A stretch of 64,000 nucleotides of DNA from assembly GCA_021904315.1 (NCBI GenBank), contig CM038918.1:6525349-6589348 (forward strand), read 5' to 3'. The notes under the pieces were generated by a model, which was not told the DNA's origin, ran no database searches, and was given only the letters and a program-made list of their open reading frames with translations. The stretch's first letter is position 1. Every line of letters starts with the position of its first letter. This DNA comes from Sphagnum magellanicum. Its lineage: Eukaryota > Streptophyta > Sphagnopsida > Sphagnales > Sphagnaceae. Positions 60,760 to 64,000 of this stretch are shown piece by piece. The position numbers and the translations under genes were made by a program.

Positions 60760-63700
60760 ACCCCCACACCATCATCTTCCTTCCCAACACCCATACATTC
60801 CTCATGGCAATCTTGATGATCCTACATATGCTAATGATGTACAAACCATAATGCACCCCCTCCTAGCTTGCATTAACATAATTGTCCTAATTGAAAGTGC
60901 AATAGAAGATGTGTTAGGTGCATGGGTGGAAATGAATGTGTACAACATTTATGTTTTGTTTAGAACCTAAACAAAATATCCATTTGAAGCAATTAAGATC
61001 CATAACTTGCCCCAAAATTTGTTTATGGACTCCTCTTAAAATTATTGGCCTAATGGTGGTGTTAATTTGGAAACACATGGCTCATTTTGTTTCATCCACA
61101 TTGGGTTTTCCATATTAAATGAATATAAGTCCCAAATCATCCTTGAGCCTTTCTCTCAAAATGCATGAGAATGTGAAAAACTCAAAAACATTAATATGAT
61201 TGTTCATGAAAGGCAAATTTATTGACCATAAACAAAAGTGGTTTGTCATCATGGTGAACTACACATGACTAATGTCATGGATCTAATATGTCATCCACCA
61301 AGCATGTGGGTGACTTCAGGATTAACTTATATGTTCATTGGGTCACCTTTGATGGTGCTAGGTTAGTCCACATTCATTAAAACCTATGGGCATGTGAACT
61401 AATTGTTGCAATGTCGACCTCCATAGGCTTGACAATGCAAACATGAATTTGTTGCCATATTATCAACATAGTTTGCCAAAAATCACCCAATGGTGGAACA
61501 TTATCCAACAAATACCCATGTGGGTGCATATGTGTGGTTTGCAAAAAGTTTCAAACACAAATTAATTCTTTAAAAAATGATGACTTGTGATCTAAAAGGC
61601 CATGGCCTATGCCAACTATGCAAGACCCTGACATGACCATCTTGAAATGACCAAATCAACTAGTTTGATCATGTGCCCCCAACAAAGTAATATTACTTGT
61701 CATGAAACATTAATAACCATTTGTAATCGATGTAAACAACAAAATGAAGTATTGCTGTTACAATCTCATAATGTGACACATGGAGGCTTACTTAACCTAT
61801 GGATCTTTCTTTACATAATGGTACCACCTAATTAAGTTTTTGGATTGGAATACTATGATCAAATTTGAACTAATGCCTACAAATGACTCCAAAAGGCATA
61901 GCCCACACTTGTGGAATGTTCCACTAGATAACCACAATATCCAATGAGTGTAATCTTGGTGACATGTTTTCAGCATTCACAAGGAACTATGCTTGGTGAT
62001 GACGAAATGTGTTAAGCTTCCAGTGATTGCCTTATGCTTGTAACTTTGACACGATACCCCAAGGTGGCATGGGATCCAAGGTTGAATCTTGGACAATTGG
62101 CAACTTGTTTACTATTAACATTGTCAATTCATCACTAGGAGGGTTATCTTGATCATGATGTTACCTTCCAACAACTCAAAACCATGGGAAAGACTTAAAA
62201 ATTCAACCAACATAATTGATTTGCTTAATTTTCCTAAATGCCCCCTAGTAAACTTCATTAGTAAGAATGCCTTACAATTGTTTTTTGTATGTCATCCTAG
62301 TTGATAATTTGTAGTTTCATCTCAAAACTCCAAGGTAATGCCTAATGGATATAAATCAATCTACCAACCAATATGTCATAAATATAACATGCATGACTAT
62401 AGCTTGAGCCCACATTATAGTATAATTAGATGGTCGATTGGGATTAACCTAAAGGACAATCTCCTATTTGGTTAAGCCCCAAACTTTTTCTAACCCACCC
62501 ATTGATTTGAGAATTTGGTATGGGCATGGATAGCAATTGGCATCCGTCAATTCAAAACTCTTCATTATTGCTTTGCCCAACATTAGGGGTTGAACACTTG
62601 AATGTAGCAAAAACCTATAGGGTTAATATCATGTACCCAAAATCATTGTCACTTGAAAAAACACCATGTTTGTTATGCACCGGCACGACATTGAGAAGAG
62701 ATCCTGCCCGGTCAATGGATTTTATTCTTTTGGGACATAGACAACTCTCAGCATTGTTCCTAAAAGTGGTGCCCTAAATTATATGAGATAGGGCGCCATC
62801 ATGACTCAATAATGAGATGTCAAGAGATGGCTCCACATGGGTTCCAACTTCGCTCTGGGCCCTGGGCCTGGGGGCTCTTGCTTGGAGGGTCAGGTGGTGG
62901 GCAAGGGGAGGGAGGGAGGGAAGGGGGGGGGGCGGGGGGAATGGGGAATCGGGATATCTGGTTCACAAGATCAGGGCTGGATAACGCAATCTATGTCTGG
63001 ATCGACTGAGAATAACTTATAATGTTTTGTCACATTGCCAGTGTTTGGTCCTGTACATGCTTTGCTAGCATAACTTATCACTTGTACCCTAAAATCTAAT
63101 ACCTGGGAGTTGGGGTCCAACTCTGGATGCTTGCATGTAAACTACCATAACAAATTACAATTGAATCATACTAATGCCCTTCAGCAGTGAACCTCAGTGA
63201 TCACACCCATCCAAGGGCTATATCCACCACTGGGAGTTTCACTAAGATTTAACCTATCCAAGTCATGTTCATCACAGGAGTTATTAACACCAGGGACAAG
63301 CCCTGGGACATATTATGTGTTCATAAGTTTACTGGGCCTGGCCTTTAAGACTAGGACTAGGCCTAGACTACACAATTTAACGTGTTAATCCCAGAAGTAG
63401 CTTGGACCTCCTGGGCAAAAAGAGGTCATCTTCAACCACACCAGTATAGAAGACCTGATTATGTAGAACTAGCTTAAAAGATAGTCACTTTGGGCCACAG
63501 TGAAAGAGCACCCACCAGTGCACCATGAAGGATGAAAGGTAAGTGGTCAGGAAACAGTTCCAGTTCCCTAACTAACCATGGTGGTTAGCTGAGTTGCTTT
63601 TTTTTCTACCTACCTACAAACAACCCACAAGCAGGTTGTTAGTAAGTACATAGTAAAAGTACCCCTTACCTAGGTATACATCATCTACTCCCCTAACAGT

Positions 63701-64000
63701 TACCTATTTTCTTACCTATCTACCTATATATGAGACCTATTTCTCACAGAATTGGTTACCAAGGTGAAACCAAATATTAACTCAGTTGAGGTTCATCCCC
63801 AACTGAGTAATAACAAGCATCCAGTGGATGATGTGCTGGTGGGTGCTGGTTCACTGTGGCCATCACTTTGGACTATTGGACTTAAAGCTCTAGAAGCAAG
63901 TAAGTGGAAAATGCCATTCCAAAACCTGCCAAACGTCTTTTATTTGCCCCAAATCCAATCTGTAATTAAGGTTTACAAAAACTCTCTGAAATAAACTTAA
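60760..64000. other. No gene recognised
   Basis: Probably further decayed transposon sequence beyond the second gypsy element, but no gag or protease motif can be read. It holds the G-run cluster and a CTACCTACCT-rich stretch at 63607-63740. The 63752-63994 frame near the window edge has no known motif. Confidence 0.45.
62895..62946 (+). other. G-run cluster with G-quadruplex potential
   Basis: Several G runs of three or more (GGGG, GGG, GGG, GGG, a run of ten or so, GGGGGG, GGGG) lie within about 50 bp. The frames across it give Gly-rich products that are not believable as proteins. Confidence 0.8.

Noticed and set aside
62812..63022. Glycine-rich small proteins
   Set aside because: Two overlapping frames are open only because of G-runs.
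1..64000. tRNA, rRNA or organellar genes
   Set aside because: No cloverleaf, rRNA core or plastid/mitochondrial gene could be recognised by eye on either strand.

Overview
The window is nuclear DNA of a land plant. The evidence is a CYP78A-type cytochrome P450 gene (a plant-specific family) with the single intron usual for that family, a Ty3/gypsy LTR retrotransposon primed by a plant-type initiator-methionine tRNA, and about 60 kb of AT-rich, gene-poor, heavily decayed repeat DNA around them. Gene density is about one gene per 64 kb, which points to a large, repeat-rich genome. I cannot name the species. The repeat families and the P450 would fit a non-flowering lineage (bryophyte, lycophyte, fern or gymnosperm) as well as a large-genome angiosperm.

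Layout. 1-7.3 kb: no convincing gene; a purine/pyrimidine-skewed minisatellite near 3.0-3.6 kb and a foldback at 3.87 kb. 7.3-9.4 kb: minus-strand remnant of an L1-type LINE. 10.9-11.2 kb: a duplicated segment with an AT microsatellite. 11.6-12.8 kb: minus-strand pseudogene of a transposon-type protein with DNxxKDNKN and GHTxEDID motifs. 12.8-15.3 kb: very AT-rich DNA with a near-perfect 62-bp-arm foldback. 17,500-25,537: an almost complete minus-strand Ty3/gypsy element with two LTRs, PBS, PPT, gag, protease, RT, RNase H and integrase, full of stops and frameshifts. 27.0-37.6 kb: four arrays of a minisatellite family that share a palindromic core but have different spacers. 34-49 kb: several copies of an interspersed repeat rich in TGGGAAC. 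51,550-53,352: the P450 gene (minus). 54.6-55.2 kb: a tandem duplication of about 280 bp. 56.9-60.6 kb: a second, older minus-strand Ty3/gypsy element, interrupted by a probable solo LTR at 58.39-59.28 kb. 60.8-64 kb: nothing recognisable except a G-run cluster.

The P450 is the only gene that looks intact. It is a GC-rich island with an open two-exon frame of 552 codons and all P450 signature motifs. Every transposon reading frame is broken. The gypsy element at 17.5-25.5 kb carries premature stops that mostly look like C-to-T changes at CHG or CG sites, as expected from decay of methylated, silenced DNA. The most unusual structure is the family of tandem arrays sharing a core close to AATTGGGTGGCCACCCGATT. 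The core recurs at five loci while array period and spacer sequence change.
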